The position numbers and the translations under genes are program-made. DNA of 64,000 bases from positions 10,731,482 through 10,795,481 of the forward strand of contig NC_049983.1 of NCBI RefSeq assembly GCF_000003815.2, read 5' to 3'. Below the pieces are notes generated by a model that worked only from the letters and a program-made list of their open reading frames with translations, had not been told where the DNA came from and made no database searches. This document shows positions 1 through 11,903 of this stretch, in pieces. Each line of letters opens with the position of its first letter. Position 1 is the stretch's first letter. This stretch comes from Branchiostoma floridae (Eukaryota > Chordata > Leptocardii > Amphioxiformes > Branchiostomatidae).

Positions 1-666
1 TGCAAAAAAACGTTATGGTGATTTCCTTATATATTCGCTAAGAAATTGGAAGAATTAGGGTTTGGATCATATGTGAAAGTGTTGAATGCCTCTTGAATAT
101 AGGCCACTTAACGTTATATGAAATTTCGCGTACTTGACCTACGTGGCGATTGCATTTAATCTGAAAATATATTGCATTTATCTTATTTGACATGATAAAA
201 TTCATTAGTAAAAATAGAAAGAAAAGCGTGTTCATGAGTCCGGAAAACAAAATTACGTTTAATTTCACAGCGTTGAGAAGGATCAATCCAGAAATCCACA
301 TAATGCAACCAACCTTGAAGCTTTATAATGGTTTAAAAACAGTAATTAGTACTTTCCATTCCTCATACTGTGCTCTCTCCTGGTACATGACGTCTTTTGC
401 GTGTCATAATTGCACAACCTGTTATTCTGGGGTCACATTACATTCACAACGTCTAGTAAGTTCCATCAAACAATTGGGAAGGGCGGATGGGTGCATAACT
501 TAACTCGCACTCGTGTGTCATACCAAAACTTTGAATTTTCTTGTGACGCATTGAAAACTTATCACTTGTACATACAGTTTTGTAGATATGTCTGCAATAG
601 AATGGCATGGGAATGCAAACGAACGATCTTGTGTGATGTATGAAGCGAGTCTGATTGCGTATGCAT

Positions 667-1216
667 TTATCAACTGACGGCACCTGCAACATAATCTATT
701 GCAGCATTAATAAGGTTTCCCTTAAACGTTCGACATTATTTGTTAGCATACCAACGTACAAAACAGCGTATAAAATTGGCGTTCTAATGAAAGAGTAATA
801 TTCGTGTATATCTTCTATTGTAATAATTTTTTAAAGTTTGTGTTCTCCCTTTATAGCTTCCGTAGTTACCAAATTTAAGTTTTCCTTTGACGTATTAAAA
901 ACATATGATTAGGGACCAACCAACCAGTATAGATATGGTCAGCGACATCAGAAATGACCAGTGACCACTAAACTCCAATATAGTTTTTTCTGGTATAACG
1001 TTATATATTTTCAACTGGAGGCACCTAAAGCACAATCGGTTACAGCAGAACTTTACCGAAAATGCTTCACATAAAAGTAAACATTATGTTGCCAGCGTAC
1101 AAATTCAGCGTAAATAAAATTGGCATTGTAACGTGAGGATAGTATTTCGTGTATATTACTTTCAGTGATAAGGTTATAAAGTTTGTGTTCTTCCTTTATA
1201 CTTCCCGTAATTACAA
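667..1216. repeat. diverged direct repeat pair, about 200 bp each
   Basis: Bases 667-868 and 1011-1216 are two diverged copies in the same orientation, spaced about 345 bp. Matching blocks in order are an AACTG-GGCACCT segment, a TTACAGCA-like segment, ACGTACAAA/GCGTACAAA followed by CAGCGTA, and a TAAAGTTTGTGTTCT-CCTTTATA block near the end. No open frame spans them, so they look like an old local duplication of non-coding sequence or a partly decayed repeat. Confidence 0.6.
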
Positions 1217-1545
1217 GTCAAACTTGCATGCCGCTCGCTACAAAAGATCTACTCTCCCCCTGGGAGACCGTTTGTTGATGCTCACATTAGCGGTGCAAAT
1301 TGCGTCTTCGATAAAAGCTTTCAAGGGACGCCAACGTTTGAAGCTACACTGGCGCAGTCGGTATGGGGCATACTAAGTGTTGGGAGTGTTTACAGGGGCG
1401 ATGGAGCGAGTCAGTGATGATTTTCTTTAAGTAGGAACAAATGCACATTTTATAGTCTAATAATCTAATGCTAAACTTTATTGAGCGCTATGCAACATGT
1501 GTGTAGAAAAAGTATTAGGATGAAATACCAGTTGTTGCTTTGCAT

Positions 1546-1663
1546 TATTATCTTCACCAAGAAGGTTATGTTTCGTTCGTGCCTCTCTTTACCTCTCTCT
1601 CTCCTTCTCTCTCTCTATCTCTATCTCTATCTCTATCTCTCTCACATTGTGTGTGTGTGTATC

Positions 1664-1713
<50 letters not shown>

Positions 1714-1850
1714 CATACATATAACTCAAGGAAAAAGTTGTGGATTGATCTTTATGATATTTAGAAAGTGGATAGGGGTTAGAAAAACAAAGGTTAAGTT
1801 CGATAATGAGATCCCTAGCAACTTTTTAAGGTACAGCAGGTATTGGCATG
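1546..1850 (+). repeat. dispersed repeat copy 1 with embedded microsatellite
   Basis: This copy starts with an ATTATCTTCACCAAGAAGGTT-like head, is interrupted by CT- and GT-rich microsatellite, and continues with an ATAACTCAAG block, a GATATTTAGAAAGTGGATAGG block and an AAGGTTAAGTTCGATAATG tail. The same head-to-tail order recurs near 16.8 kb, 32.8 kb, 58.8 kb and 60.2 kb. It is an interspersed repeat; the class is unknown to me. Confidence 0.6.
1590..1709. repeat. compound microsatellite (CT)n-(TATCTC)n-(GT)n
   Basis: Direct reading shows CT repeats, then TATCTC hexamers, then a run of GT dinucleotides ending about 1709. The open frames of 131 and 74 codons that cross it are low-complexity artefacts rich in Leu/Ser and Cys/Val. 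Confidence 0.95.
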
Positions 1851-3278
1851 CTTTTGTCGTAATTGTAACGTGGTAGGTAGCTTCTGGGGCAGAGAGTAAG
1901 TCTTTGGGTTAAGGTAACAAGTTTTATTTTTCCCTTACGTTCCCAATCAGCGTTAAGATCGCACCACACTTCAAATAGAGCAAAGTTTCTAGGGAGTTTT
2001 ACGATTGAAACATCCCAATGAAGACAAAAACCCTGATAGCTACACAAATGTCCTTAGTCATCTCCACCAATGATTAATCAAGTAGTTCTTACCCTGTACA
2101 CTTGTCCCCTGCTGATGAAGATAACACTTAACGCCTGGTTCTAAATGTATAACGCTTTCCATTACTTTGACGGAATGGGCTGATGAAACATTCAGTCCCT
2201 CAGTTATGTCAGCGCCATTGACGTCATTGCCTAAGAGGTTGGAAAAACGATCATTATGTCGCACGTCACAAGATACTTCAGGACTACCGTTTAGAGAGAA
2301 AGAAATTAATGGCACTGACGTCTTGCTGTAAGCAAAGGAACTTCAATGAGATAAGATAAGATAGAATAAATGGCTGTTCTTTTGCTCTTCTCAGATTAAT
2401 GTTTGATCGCTTGACCTCGATAACAGTGAGTTACGATCCACGTGTAACTAAAATACAATATGTGCAGGAATCTGTATAAGCAATGCTTCATCTCGTTTGA
2501 TGCAAGTAATTATAATTTACGTCGATAACGTAATAAAGGGAGTTATTATTGTAATCTTACCGTTTCATAACAAATTGATTTTATTTTGAATATGGCTTTT
2601 CTTTGGCAGTACCAGTGTAACTGCCAGAATGGTGTTCAAAACATGATCCACGGACACGTTTTCAAAACTTTGCGGTAATATTCCTTCTTCAAAAACTCTA
2701 TTTTGTTGATAATAAGAACTTATAAAAAAGCATCTGCTGTCCTCATGCAAACTTTATAACTCTTCCCGTGTCCCGCGGTGTGACAAAGCAGCTTCTGAGT
2801 CGGCACTTATTTTTCTGGCATGTCCCCGGCAGGAGATGGATGTACTTAACGCCTCCTCCACATCTCACAGCTCGGCACTGTAAGGTCGATAAATGTTTCC
2901 ATATCCGCGGGTTAATAGTACAAAATGATGGGAGATAGACTCCCGCTGAGCCCATGATTACAGGCGGGGTACCAGGCAGATTCCCCCGTACGCTCACTCC
3001 ATTGATCGGGTACAGATCACAAAACGGATCTGTGAATAATTGAAGACCTCGTGGTTAGGAAACCCATTTTGGTATCAAGGGGAAATGGAACTGCCGTCGT
3101 TCGGGCACTTTGTTTGAGCACAAGAGAATCCCCTCTTGATGTCGTCTTCCATCAAACACAGATAAGTAGTGTCAGGACTCTAGGAGATACTCGCCAAGGT
3201 TATCCGCGCTGTGTGATGATATCTTTCGCGTAGTATATTCACATACAATTCAATCCCTACAACTGGATAAAAATCTTT

Positions 3279-4051
3279 CCATTTGATAGTGTTACATGAG
3301 ATTGCAACATTTTTGTAAACTTTTTTTGTAAAAGCATCCATTCTTCTGCCTTATTAACGATGGATCTGATAATTTTGATGCACGTTATTGTAAAGAGTAT
3401 TGATATATTTCAATTCTATAGATGATATTGATGATACAAAAGTGTGTGAGAGACTATACTATGTAAAATGTTTGTTAAGGTTAGACATCCTGGTAAGCAA
3501 TATTCAAATACAATTTAATCTCTACAACTGGATAAAAAATGTACTTCCGAACGTTTCGAGTGACACCCATCACTCTTCTTCAGCATCACTGGAATGAACT
3601 GGCAGAACAATTCAATACAAGTACAGCTAACTAGTTAAAAACTAGTTAAACATCTATTCAATAATTCCTTAAGTTCGTATGCAACTTTAGGAGTTATTGA
3701 ATAAATGTTTAACCAGTTTTTCTAGTTAGCTGTACTTGTATTGAATTGTTCTGCCAGTTCATTTTAGTGACGCTGAAACAGAGTGATGGGTGTCACTCAA
3801 AAACTCCGGAAGTAAATTTCCGTTTTTTATCCAGTTGTAGAGGTTGAATTATATTTGAATATTGTTACCTGGATGTCTAACCTTCATAATCCCTCAACAC
3901 ACTATAGCCTTTCTGTCATGAATATGACTCCTAGATACGGTTTATAAGAACGGGCATCAAATCCATCGTTAGTAATAAAGCCAATGAATGGATGCTTTTA
4001 CAAAAACAAAGTTTACAAGAATGTCGCCATCTAGTGTGACAAAATCAAATG
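3279..4051. mobile_element. large foldback (palindromic) element, about 770 bp
   Basis: The arms, roughly 3279-3680 and 3690-4051, are near-continuous reverse complements. The outer ends read CCATTTGAT at 3279 and the complementary ATCAAATGG ending at 4051. Inner matches include the TTTTGTAAAAGCATCCATTC block, GGTTAGACATCC and its complement, and AGTACAGCTAACTAG close to the centre. There is no open frame that could encode a transposase. It is best read as a foldback or MITE-type non-autonomous DNA element, or an inverted duplication. Confidence 0.85.
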
Positions 4052-4437
4052 GAATGATTTTCGTAAAAGTCTTTATGCCTCAATAATAAAATCTTGATAA
4101 TAACCTTTATGGAGCTCATACCTTAATTGCTTTTATAGCTGAAGAGGCTGTAATAAACATGAAAAACAATCCCAGATGATTTTGACAAACCTGAATGACT
4201 CCTTAAAGCTCACATATATTTTCAGATTAACGTTATGCTGGTCACATATACGCTCCATTTCGTATCACTGCAGGCATGTCATAACATACGAGCATCGCAT
4301 ACATGACCGCATTCTACAAAACTGGCGGTGCTCATGTAGCTAAAGTAATAGCCACACTCATGCTCATACATTACCGACATAACATATATTTTCTGACTAC
4401 ACTTCAAAATGATCGATTGAAGCTTGAGTTACACTAT

Positions 4438-4574
4438 AAATTGACGTTGAAAAGATATTTAAGTCCTTCTTTTTTCAGTGCCTCTGCATTGCATTTGATT
4501 TCGTGCATTTAAATTGACGTTGAAAAGATATTTAAGTCCTTCTTTTTTCAGTGCCTCTGCATTGCATTTGATTT
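4438..4574. repeat. 73-bp tandem duplication
   Basis: The unit beginning AAATTGACGTTGAAAAG at 4438 is repeated, apparently without mismatch over about 64 bases, starting at 4511. The period is 73 bp. The near identity suggests a recent duplication; no gene is involved. Confidence 0.95.
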
Positions 4575-5952
4575 CTCGGGCGGATAATGTACTTTGTTCA
4601 TCCGCTTCATCGGCGGTCCTTTAAAATACAATTTGCGAAGTTACTTATCTTGTCACAAGAGTCAAAGATAGTCAAGTCAAATTGTTGCAGGTACAATGTA
4701 GGGCAAAGTGATATACATATTCATTGAAGTAACTGTCTATGGATTAATACAGGTCATGTAGGTTCTGGGCTATACAATATTGAGAGAAAACACAATGTAC
4801 AATATAGACCAAAACGTAATAGACTACTTCTTAGAATTTGCAATTGCATCAATTTAGTATACATACTACACGTAGTCTAGTACACACTAGAGCTCAAAAT
4901 AAGAAGATACATGCTAAAATGTCATCGTCATATATGCATCTTACAATAATTTCAAACATCTTCCTATGAATGTGGAGGATAAATTTTCAAATTCACAGTA
5001 TCATTGTTTCTTAAAGCATTGTGATATTCTACATATTTGTTAAAAACACCAATATTCTAGATGAGTGACGGTACGCGATGCATTGAAAAAATAAACGACC
5101 ACAAATGAATTACAAAACTTGGTTTCCTCACCGTGTAAACACATCACGTTGTCTACGGATTAGTGACATGATCTTTTGCTGATGAACCGATCGAAGCGGA
5201 ATGTAATTTGTATCTGATGCCCGTGTAGAGGATTATCCCTTATAATGTAGTCATCGCGCCATGATGTTCTTTAATTAGGTAAAAGTCCAGTTTATTTCTG
5301 GCTTGGCCGGGTAGTCAAGAGATGAAACTATTTCTGCACTGACTGTCTCACATTCGTATCTTAAACTGTACAAGCTGTAGCGGACTGTGGTATTGATGAG
5401 CGTACTGACGGTGTAGCTATCATAGGTTCATTAGTTCTATTAGTAAAACCAAAATATTTGCAGCCAGAGGCTGAATTGAATATTATCAGACAAAACACAA
5501 TTGCATAGTCAAGCTCTAATTCTTGATTACAAACAAAATGTATGAAGAAATAAGCTAGAATATGTGTCACCGTGTATTCTAAAACGTGGGTGGACATAAA
5601 AAGTTAGAATGTCAATATTTAGTATAATGTGAAATCATCACATATCATCAACCCGGATTTAAGTGTTTGTATAACCATTTGAGGCAGGTAGAATAAGAAG
5701 TAGTTTGTTACATGTAAACAAAGTGTATATCGTTGCAAAACACTTGATTCTTTGAAATCATACTGATGTCTTCTGTAGTCAACTACTACTTTGAGTCGGA
5801 ACACGCCGGATCGGAATTTTCCTCATGCTTAAGACATATAATCGATCTTCCATGTCGACGCACGGATAGATGCAGGCAGATGGTTGTCATTATTCCTCTG
5901 ACCATAGTTGATGGGATGTAGCGATGACCGGTCTATATGATTTAGCGGTGAA
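4575..5952. other. non-coding stretch, nothing recognised
   Basis: AT-rich sequence with frequent stops in all frames. I see no exon with plausible splice sites, no RNA gene and no clear repeat, apart from the start of the direct repeats near 5953. Confidence 0.5.
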
Positions 5953-6230
5953 GGGAAGCAACTTATACACAGATAATCAGGGGTGTATCGACATGCCCGC
6001 GGACTGGTCAAACCCCGTATGTCGAGATAGCCCTCCAGTCAGGATTCAACCACGTCTAGCTCAAGGCTGAGATGTATCTAAACTTTAATACTCCAGTGGA
6101 GGGAAGCAACTTATACACAGATAATCAGGGGTGTATCGACATGCCCGTAGACTGGTCAACCCCTGTATGTCGAGATAACACTCCATGATTCAACCACATC
6201 TAACATAGGTTGAGATATATCTAGAAAGGT
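5953..6230. repeat. two tandem direct repeats, period 148 bp
   Basis: Copies begin at 5953 and 6101 with GGGAAGCAACTTATACACAG. They share about 50 bases almost perfectly (through ATGCCCG) and then diverge gradually through GTATGTCGAGATA and a GATTCAACCAC block. A hairpin with AGCCAGGG and CCCTGGCT arms follows at about 6286-6338. No coding potential is seen. Confidence 0.85.
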
Positions 6231-7027
6231 ATATAAGAGCAAACTTCACTTTTCTTGTGTCATTTAGCCACTGAAGAAGCTGTACATAGCCAGGGATAGC
6301 CCTTGATAATAACCTCCGGCTAGTTGGGTAGCCCTGGCTTTATTTCTCATGATTATACAGCCGAATAAATGAAAATTAAAAAAATTGAAAAATAGCGAAA
6401 CTAGTTTGGCCGACGGGCTGAATATAAGTTCAAAATTTGAACTATGCGGCTCCAGATGTCTTACTGAGGGACGACTGCAGTGTGCAAGATGTCCGTAGCT
6501 TGAGGAATGAATCTACTCTTCTATATAGGTTGAGATATACCTGGACTTACACCGATGAATACAGCGATTTGTCAGCTTCTGGACTGTCGATATTTCGTAA
6601 AAGGATGGGGATATTGAGGATACGGTTATATAGGGACCTTACGCAGATATACTATGATCCCCGATTTTCATAAATGCCAGTTAACAGGGTCATTGATAAA
6701 TGGCATTCGATGAATTCGATGTCTGAGAAAGTGTGTACCATGCCCAAAAAAAAGTCATGTAAAGCAACAGAGTGTTGTATATTTTAGGATAAAGATTACT
6801 TGAGGGATCACTGTCCTATTAGAATACTCCACAACCGTTTTTGTAGAAATATGTTTGGTGTTCACAGAGGCGCCAAGAACGAGGCATGTTAAGCTGTTTA
6901 CAGCACAACCTATTTACCCATTTCGATCTATCTGGCCATTTCTGACATCAGGCGAAGATTAATAAGCACGCGGAGGTCATAAGTATGAATATTATGACTT
7001 CCATAAGTCACTTTCTTATCTAGGGAT

Positions 7028-7230
7028 GTCCCTGTAGCTCAACTGGTAGCAGTGCCACAGTTGACCTCACAGATAAACTTAGTTGTAACTGGGAGACCCC
7101 GGTTCAAGTCCTTTGAAGAGCAACTAGCTAGTTTGGGGCTGCACCAGGCTTTCTGAAGTGTTACCTTTTCGCGAAGGTGCCTTTTAATGGATGAAGGCTA
7201 CGGACCTCTCCCGGAAAAAAATATGCCCTG
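7028..7230 (+). repeat. tRNA-like pol III promoter sequence, probable SINE head
   Basis: A TAGCTCAACTGG A-box-like motif at about 7041 and a GGTTCAAGTCC B-box at about 7111 are spaced about 70 bp, wider than in a functional tRNA, and the sequence between them does not fold into a clear cloverleaf. It is followed by unrelated tail sequence. This fits a tRNA-derived SINE better than a tRNA gene. Confidence 0.5.
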
Positions 7231-8499
7231 CTACAGAAAAAGCAAGGAAACTTGCTGTGCTAACCTATCTGCACACAAAATAATGAACATCATTTTTTTC
7301 CTCTGCGTCTCACCCCCCTTTGACCCCAGAAGTTGTGTATCTTAGCTTCCCCCAAAGAAGTTCCCCAAGGTTACGCTTGCCAGTCCGAGCCGACCTTGCC
7401 TTGAGTGAGGTGACTCAGTGCGTGTAATGGAAAAACTTTGTGGCGGCCTTGCGGATCTTACCCGCGGCTACAAGACAGCTTGGCGCTCCTGAATCTTTCA
7501 TGGGACTTCTTCTTTTCATCGCTACTTCAAATTGCGGGGTGTAATTAGGGATCGGATGCATTTTATGAGCTAGCATGAATAATTGATATATGTAATCAAG
7601 AGTAGATGAACGAAATGCGACTGGCTGACAAATATAAAAGACTTGGTATGGAAGACGAGCTTTGTACGTTGAAGTGTTATTGAAAACATTTCAGGCAACA
7701 TTAGCAGTCGTTGCTACTGATATCCCATGTGTGATATGTTTCTCTGCCGGAGGACGATAAAACATATATGAAAACAAAACTTTTATGAATATGAAAATAA
7801 TAGGAGTTGTTGAAAAATGAGAACTGCCTTGAAATCAATCAGGTTTTTGTAGTGTGTAGCAAATCTTGTCAAACAATTTGAATTTAACGTAAAACTTTTA
7901 TCTCTTACTTGAAACGTATTTCTGAGTTATTGGAACTCGCTATCGCACATGCAGATATCATAGAAGTTTGGATATAACGTCAGATATGCAGATATTTAGA
8001 TATTTGTAATTATTAATAATAGATAGTAATTATTTTCAACTCATGGTTCCCTCAAACATGATTGGCCCAGGATATATTATAATAAGTTGTGAAACATCTA
8101 CCGATACATGAAATCCTAATGTTGAGCGTTATTAACAAATTGTTGAATCATGCTTGTTTATTTAGTTATTCCGAACGTGTTTTTTTCTTTCTCTAAATAA
8201 AAATTTCTTCACAAGACCTTGTCCAATTTATGGCGTAGAACTGAAAAAAAAAACTGCAGATAAACTTCTTTTTGCAGTTATCTGCCATCAGATGTAAAAG
8301 TGATTTCGAACCTGTTTAGTCACCGGGGAGTTGATTTCCCGCTGGTCGAGACAGAGAAGACATATTATGTATACCAAATAGTAGTTACGCAAGCAACTCG
8401 GTATGGTTTTGAAAATGGTCAGACGTTTTAGATAGCATCCACTATCTTTCGTCACACGTATTGTACGATATGCACAATATTAACATGTTCATCGTACCT

Positions 8500-8686
8500 G
8501 AGGAATTCCCCTTGCTTTTATCGACAAATACTACGGACAGTAGACCAAGGCTCAATGCCCCGTACAAAGCTCAAGGACTGTGACCCTTTCCAGTAGCGTG
8601 AGCGACAACAGCCGGGTTTCGAACTCCCAACCTCTTTGTCCAGAGGCACGGTTGCTAACCGCTGGACTACGCACACTGCATACGTA
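8500..8686 (-). repeat. tRNA-derived SINE, reverse orientation
   Basis: Read on the minus strand from about 8686, there is an A-box-like TAGTCCAGCGGTTAGC, then a GAGTTCGAAACCC B-box, followed by a non-tRNA tail running to about 8500. The head resembles a tRNA but no acceptor stem closes and the tail continues, as in SINEs. I do not see a second copy in the window. Confidence 0.55.
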
Positions 8687-9022
8687 TTTAAATTGTCTCT
8701 AATCTACTTCTACTTCTATCAACTGGACAAAAGTTCTGCCTGCCTGGCTGTTAACTTTGCAAGGAAACTCCACCGGTACCACATACAGAGATGCCCTTGA
8801 GCGCCCGTCTCGGTTCGCCCTAATGTGCGGAACACGTAACGGGATTTAGGCGGAGCATCCAGAGCATCATCTGACGTTAGCAGGTGCGTCAGTGATTTCC
8901 GTGATTTGCACGGTGAAGCGGGAGCTCGGGAAGTCTGCGGATAAAGCACGTCACCACAAAGGGCTGGAAATGGAAAAATTCTGCAATCAAGAGCACGTTT
9001 TCATCCACGCTAAAGGTGATAT

Positions 9023-9247
9023 CTCACTGCACTTGGGACACCGGTACGGCACTGCGGGGTTAGTAGATCACTCAACGAATTCCAAGAGATAAAGAACTAA
9101 TGTTCTTACATTTTGTATTTGTGTATTTTGTTGTCTTCTTAGTCATATACTTACATATCACGCAATATCTACATTATAAAAAATGGCGAAAATGTGCGGC
9201 ACTGAGTGAACCCCGCAGTGCCGCGGCGGTGCCCCAAGTGCGGTGAG
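9023..9247. repeat. short inverted-repeat (MITE-like) element
   Basis: The left arm, about 9023-9074, contains GCACTTGGGACACC and GGCACTGCGGGGTT. The right arm, 9201-9247, is their imperfect reverse complement. Spacing between arms is about 125 bp. The element is GC-rich compared with its surroundings and has no open frame of its own. Confidence 0.7.
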
Positions 9248-11640
9248 TTACCACCTTTCGGTTCAGCTTCCAGTCCCCCCCCCCTTTCCACTGGATGATT
9301 GTATTATCGCTAGTTGACAGTACAGAGACTGATTCAGATTTCATTTCATAATTGAAATATGCTGAAATATGAAAAAAGTTTCACATCGAAAGAAAACAAA
9401 ACACACAAAGCTCTTTATCAATGAAATCCGCCCAGTGATCTGCCAAATGTTAGTGAAATGGGGGTCCACGCATCTTCACCTAGAAAGAGTTTTGTGAGTG
9501 TATAGTTCCTGTGTCTAGATCCAATGCCTCTCACGACTTTTGCCGGCTTTCCTCTCGAAGACTGATTTTCTCCCTCTTAAGTGCGTACTTGACTTGACTT
9601 AACAAGTCCTCTTCTACCACGATGGCAGCCAAGAAGTAAGAATGAAGATATCTCACGTCGCTCTAAAGTACTCATTTGTGCCTCGAGGTAACAGTACAGA
9701 TGTTACCGATGTTTGACAAGTGTTCACGGACTATTAAGCAGTTCGTATTATGACATCCAGTGTTGTGACGCTAAGAGAAAAGTAATTAAAGCTGTCAACG
9801 TAAAATCATTAATGGGGAAAGCAAAATGTGTCGTTAGCGCATTCAACTTAAGTATCGAATAAATAAATAATTATAGGCTAACTAATTGTTTTAATCAAAG
9901 TGTCAGAAAGTGAAACCTGAATGCAGTTGATGTGGATAGGTCCAATGAGGATATACAATTATTCTGTGTACTTTATGGTAAACAACTGAAACACTTGGTC
10001 TAATTACTGTAGGACTTTTAGTAGGGGAGTTTGTGGAAACCAGAAAGCATGAATTCGAAAGTAAAGCTCACAAAATGTGAAAAATCCATTGGCATACTTT
10101 TATACATTTCTTGGCATACGCCTTTATCTTTTATTCTTTATTTTACAAAAGCACATGCGGGTCCCTGTTTGGAAACGTGACCCAATAGGTGGGATAGACA
10201 ACACAAAGTCTTTGAGCCTTGTATAAGTTACACCCGTATGCTTAAAATTTGCTTTCGGAAGGATAAAGAATGTATAAACAAATAGTACAGGGATCATAGC
10301 CGGAACAGACAGCCGAGTTGTGGGGCTACTGTGAAAAGTAAGAAGTTCTTCCGCTTGTGTATATGGTTGAGGGTAACATCTCATAATCAGATATGCATAA
10401 TCGGTCACACATGGAAAAACATGTTTTGTGTCGAAAATAAAAGACTACGTGGTTTTCTTCCTCAATTTACAAAAGCACAGAACAGGTAACGGCTCAATAC
10501 AGGGTAATGTTGATGTATTCATGAAGAGTAACTTTTCACAAGTTTCTAACATGTGCACCTTCCAAACTTAAAAGCCTCTGCAATGTAAGGCAACAGAATT
10601 ACAGATGAACGGGAAGGGATATGGTTGATTTTAACGAGAAGGGATATGGTTGATTTAGGCCGACGTGTTATAGTTTAAAAGTTAATGTTTAATTTTCCGC
10701 AAAAGTTTGTTCTATATCGTTACAAGAAGCGAGCCCGACGTCTGTTGTTGTGCTGGGCAGGGACATTTGGGGGACCACAATGATTAAAACCGTGTGTGCA
10801 TGATCTAATATGAGCCTTGCGACATGGTACATTCTTCTAACGTCGGCCTCCATTGAGTCGTTCGCTTGATGCATCATCTGTGAAAAGTCAACACAAAAGA
10901 GCTGGGGACCCTTTTCCATCAACGTCCTCTTAGCGGAGCGTTCTTTAGGAATGTTATCTTTTCGTCTTCAATCACGTGCCCTGACTTACGCAAATGCTTA
11001 CGTCGGCAATCTTAAAGAACGGGATGGTTCCGTCGTGCCCGCCAACCCCAAGACGACCTTTGTCTCTTAAAATTCACGGTTCGATGACATCATCAATCTT
11101 ACTGTAGTGTCGTCACAGTTTAGTGTTACTCCACTCTTTTCTTTGCACGACTTCGTATGTAGGACACTGCACAAAGTAGACTTTCTATTTTTGTGTCGAA
11201 TAGAGGTTAACCCTAAATACTTGTGCCGTATGCACGGAAATAATTTGGTTCGAAACATCTGAGGAGTTTTTACCATATCTTTGAGCTCGTTATCGCCAGG
11301 TTCCTGATAATCTAGACCAAATCTGTGGGTTAGCTCGAAAGGGTCAGATAGCTGTGTTTCTCCATCTGATATCGCTCTGGAAAGTCTTCGAGTTGATGGC
11401 CGCCTGCAGTGGTTCAGCAAAAGGGCAAATGGCCACGTCGTTTCCAGTGAAGGAAAGTTTCTATTTGCTGGTTAGCCGTTTCTGCAAGACTGAGTTTGCT
11501 CTTCGTGCGTCACATCTGTGTGTATGCCTTCTCATCATGCAAACGCAGTGACTCCCCTGCAAGATTCATCCGTGCGCAGCTCATTCAAAGTCATTAAATG
11601 TCGATCCGTCATTTTGAGCAGCTACATATGCATTCCTCTG
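9248..11640. other. non-coding stretch with one weak minus-strand exon candidate
   Basis: No gene can be supported. The most exon-like piece is on the minus strand at 10877-10689: an AG acceptor preceded by a short pyrimidine-rich tract (TTGACTTTTCAC), then an open frame of 62 codons beginning with two Met and ending in TAA. I recognise no domain in it and no partner exon. The 117-codon minus-strand frame at 11067-11420 has no motif and no splice context I trust. Confidence 0.3.
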
Positions 11641-11903
11641 CGTCAGAGTGAAGCGCTCCGAGACCTTTTCCTTTCACTGGGAGAAAAAAAAAGACGGATT
11701 CTTCGCCTTTTGTGCGCTCTCTTTGTTGAAGCGAAACTTGCAATGGAGTCCTGACCTACTAATGCTTTGTGTTTACTCGAGTAATCTCCCGGTTAATGAG
11801 AACCGCCTTCTGTTTCCGTCAGACAGGCAGGGCGACTACGAGCTCCGCTGAGGTGGTCTAGCGGCCGGGCTGGAAACGCGCGATTTCCACACCACCAGCA
11901 GAC

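Larger units (their letters stand above)
1..11903. other. gene-poor upstream flank
   Basis: I find no convincing coding gene in this stretch. Open frames are short (up to 117 codons), lack recognisable motifs and do not pair into spliced models. What it does hold is repeats, listed separately: diverged direct repeats (667-1216 and 5953-6230), microsatellite (1590-1709), a large foldback (3279-4051), a tandem duplication (4438-4574), tRNA-derived SINE-like sequences (7028-7230, 8500-8686) and an inverted repeat (9023-9247). The last few hundred bases should contain the promoter and 5' UTR of the SLC6 gene, but I cannot place a TATA box or start site. Confidence 0.6.

Noticed and set aside
1481-1876. 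131-codon frame with Leu/Ser and Cys/Val runs
   Set aside because: Translation of CT and GT microsatellite within an interspersed repeat.
3279-4051. CRISPR-like or regularly spaced repeats
   Set aside because: The structure is one inverted pair, not a spaced array, and the genome is eukaryotic.
7028-7125. A functional tRNA gene
   Set aside because: A and B boxes are present but too far apart, and no acceptor stem or clean cloverleaf can be drawn; more likely a SINE head.
11067-11420. 117-codon minus-strand frame as a gene
   Set aside because: No homology I recognise, no partner exons, and a composition typical of chance frames.
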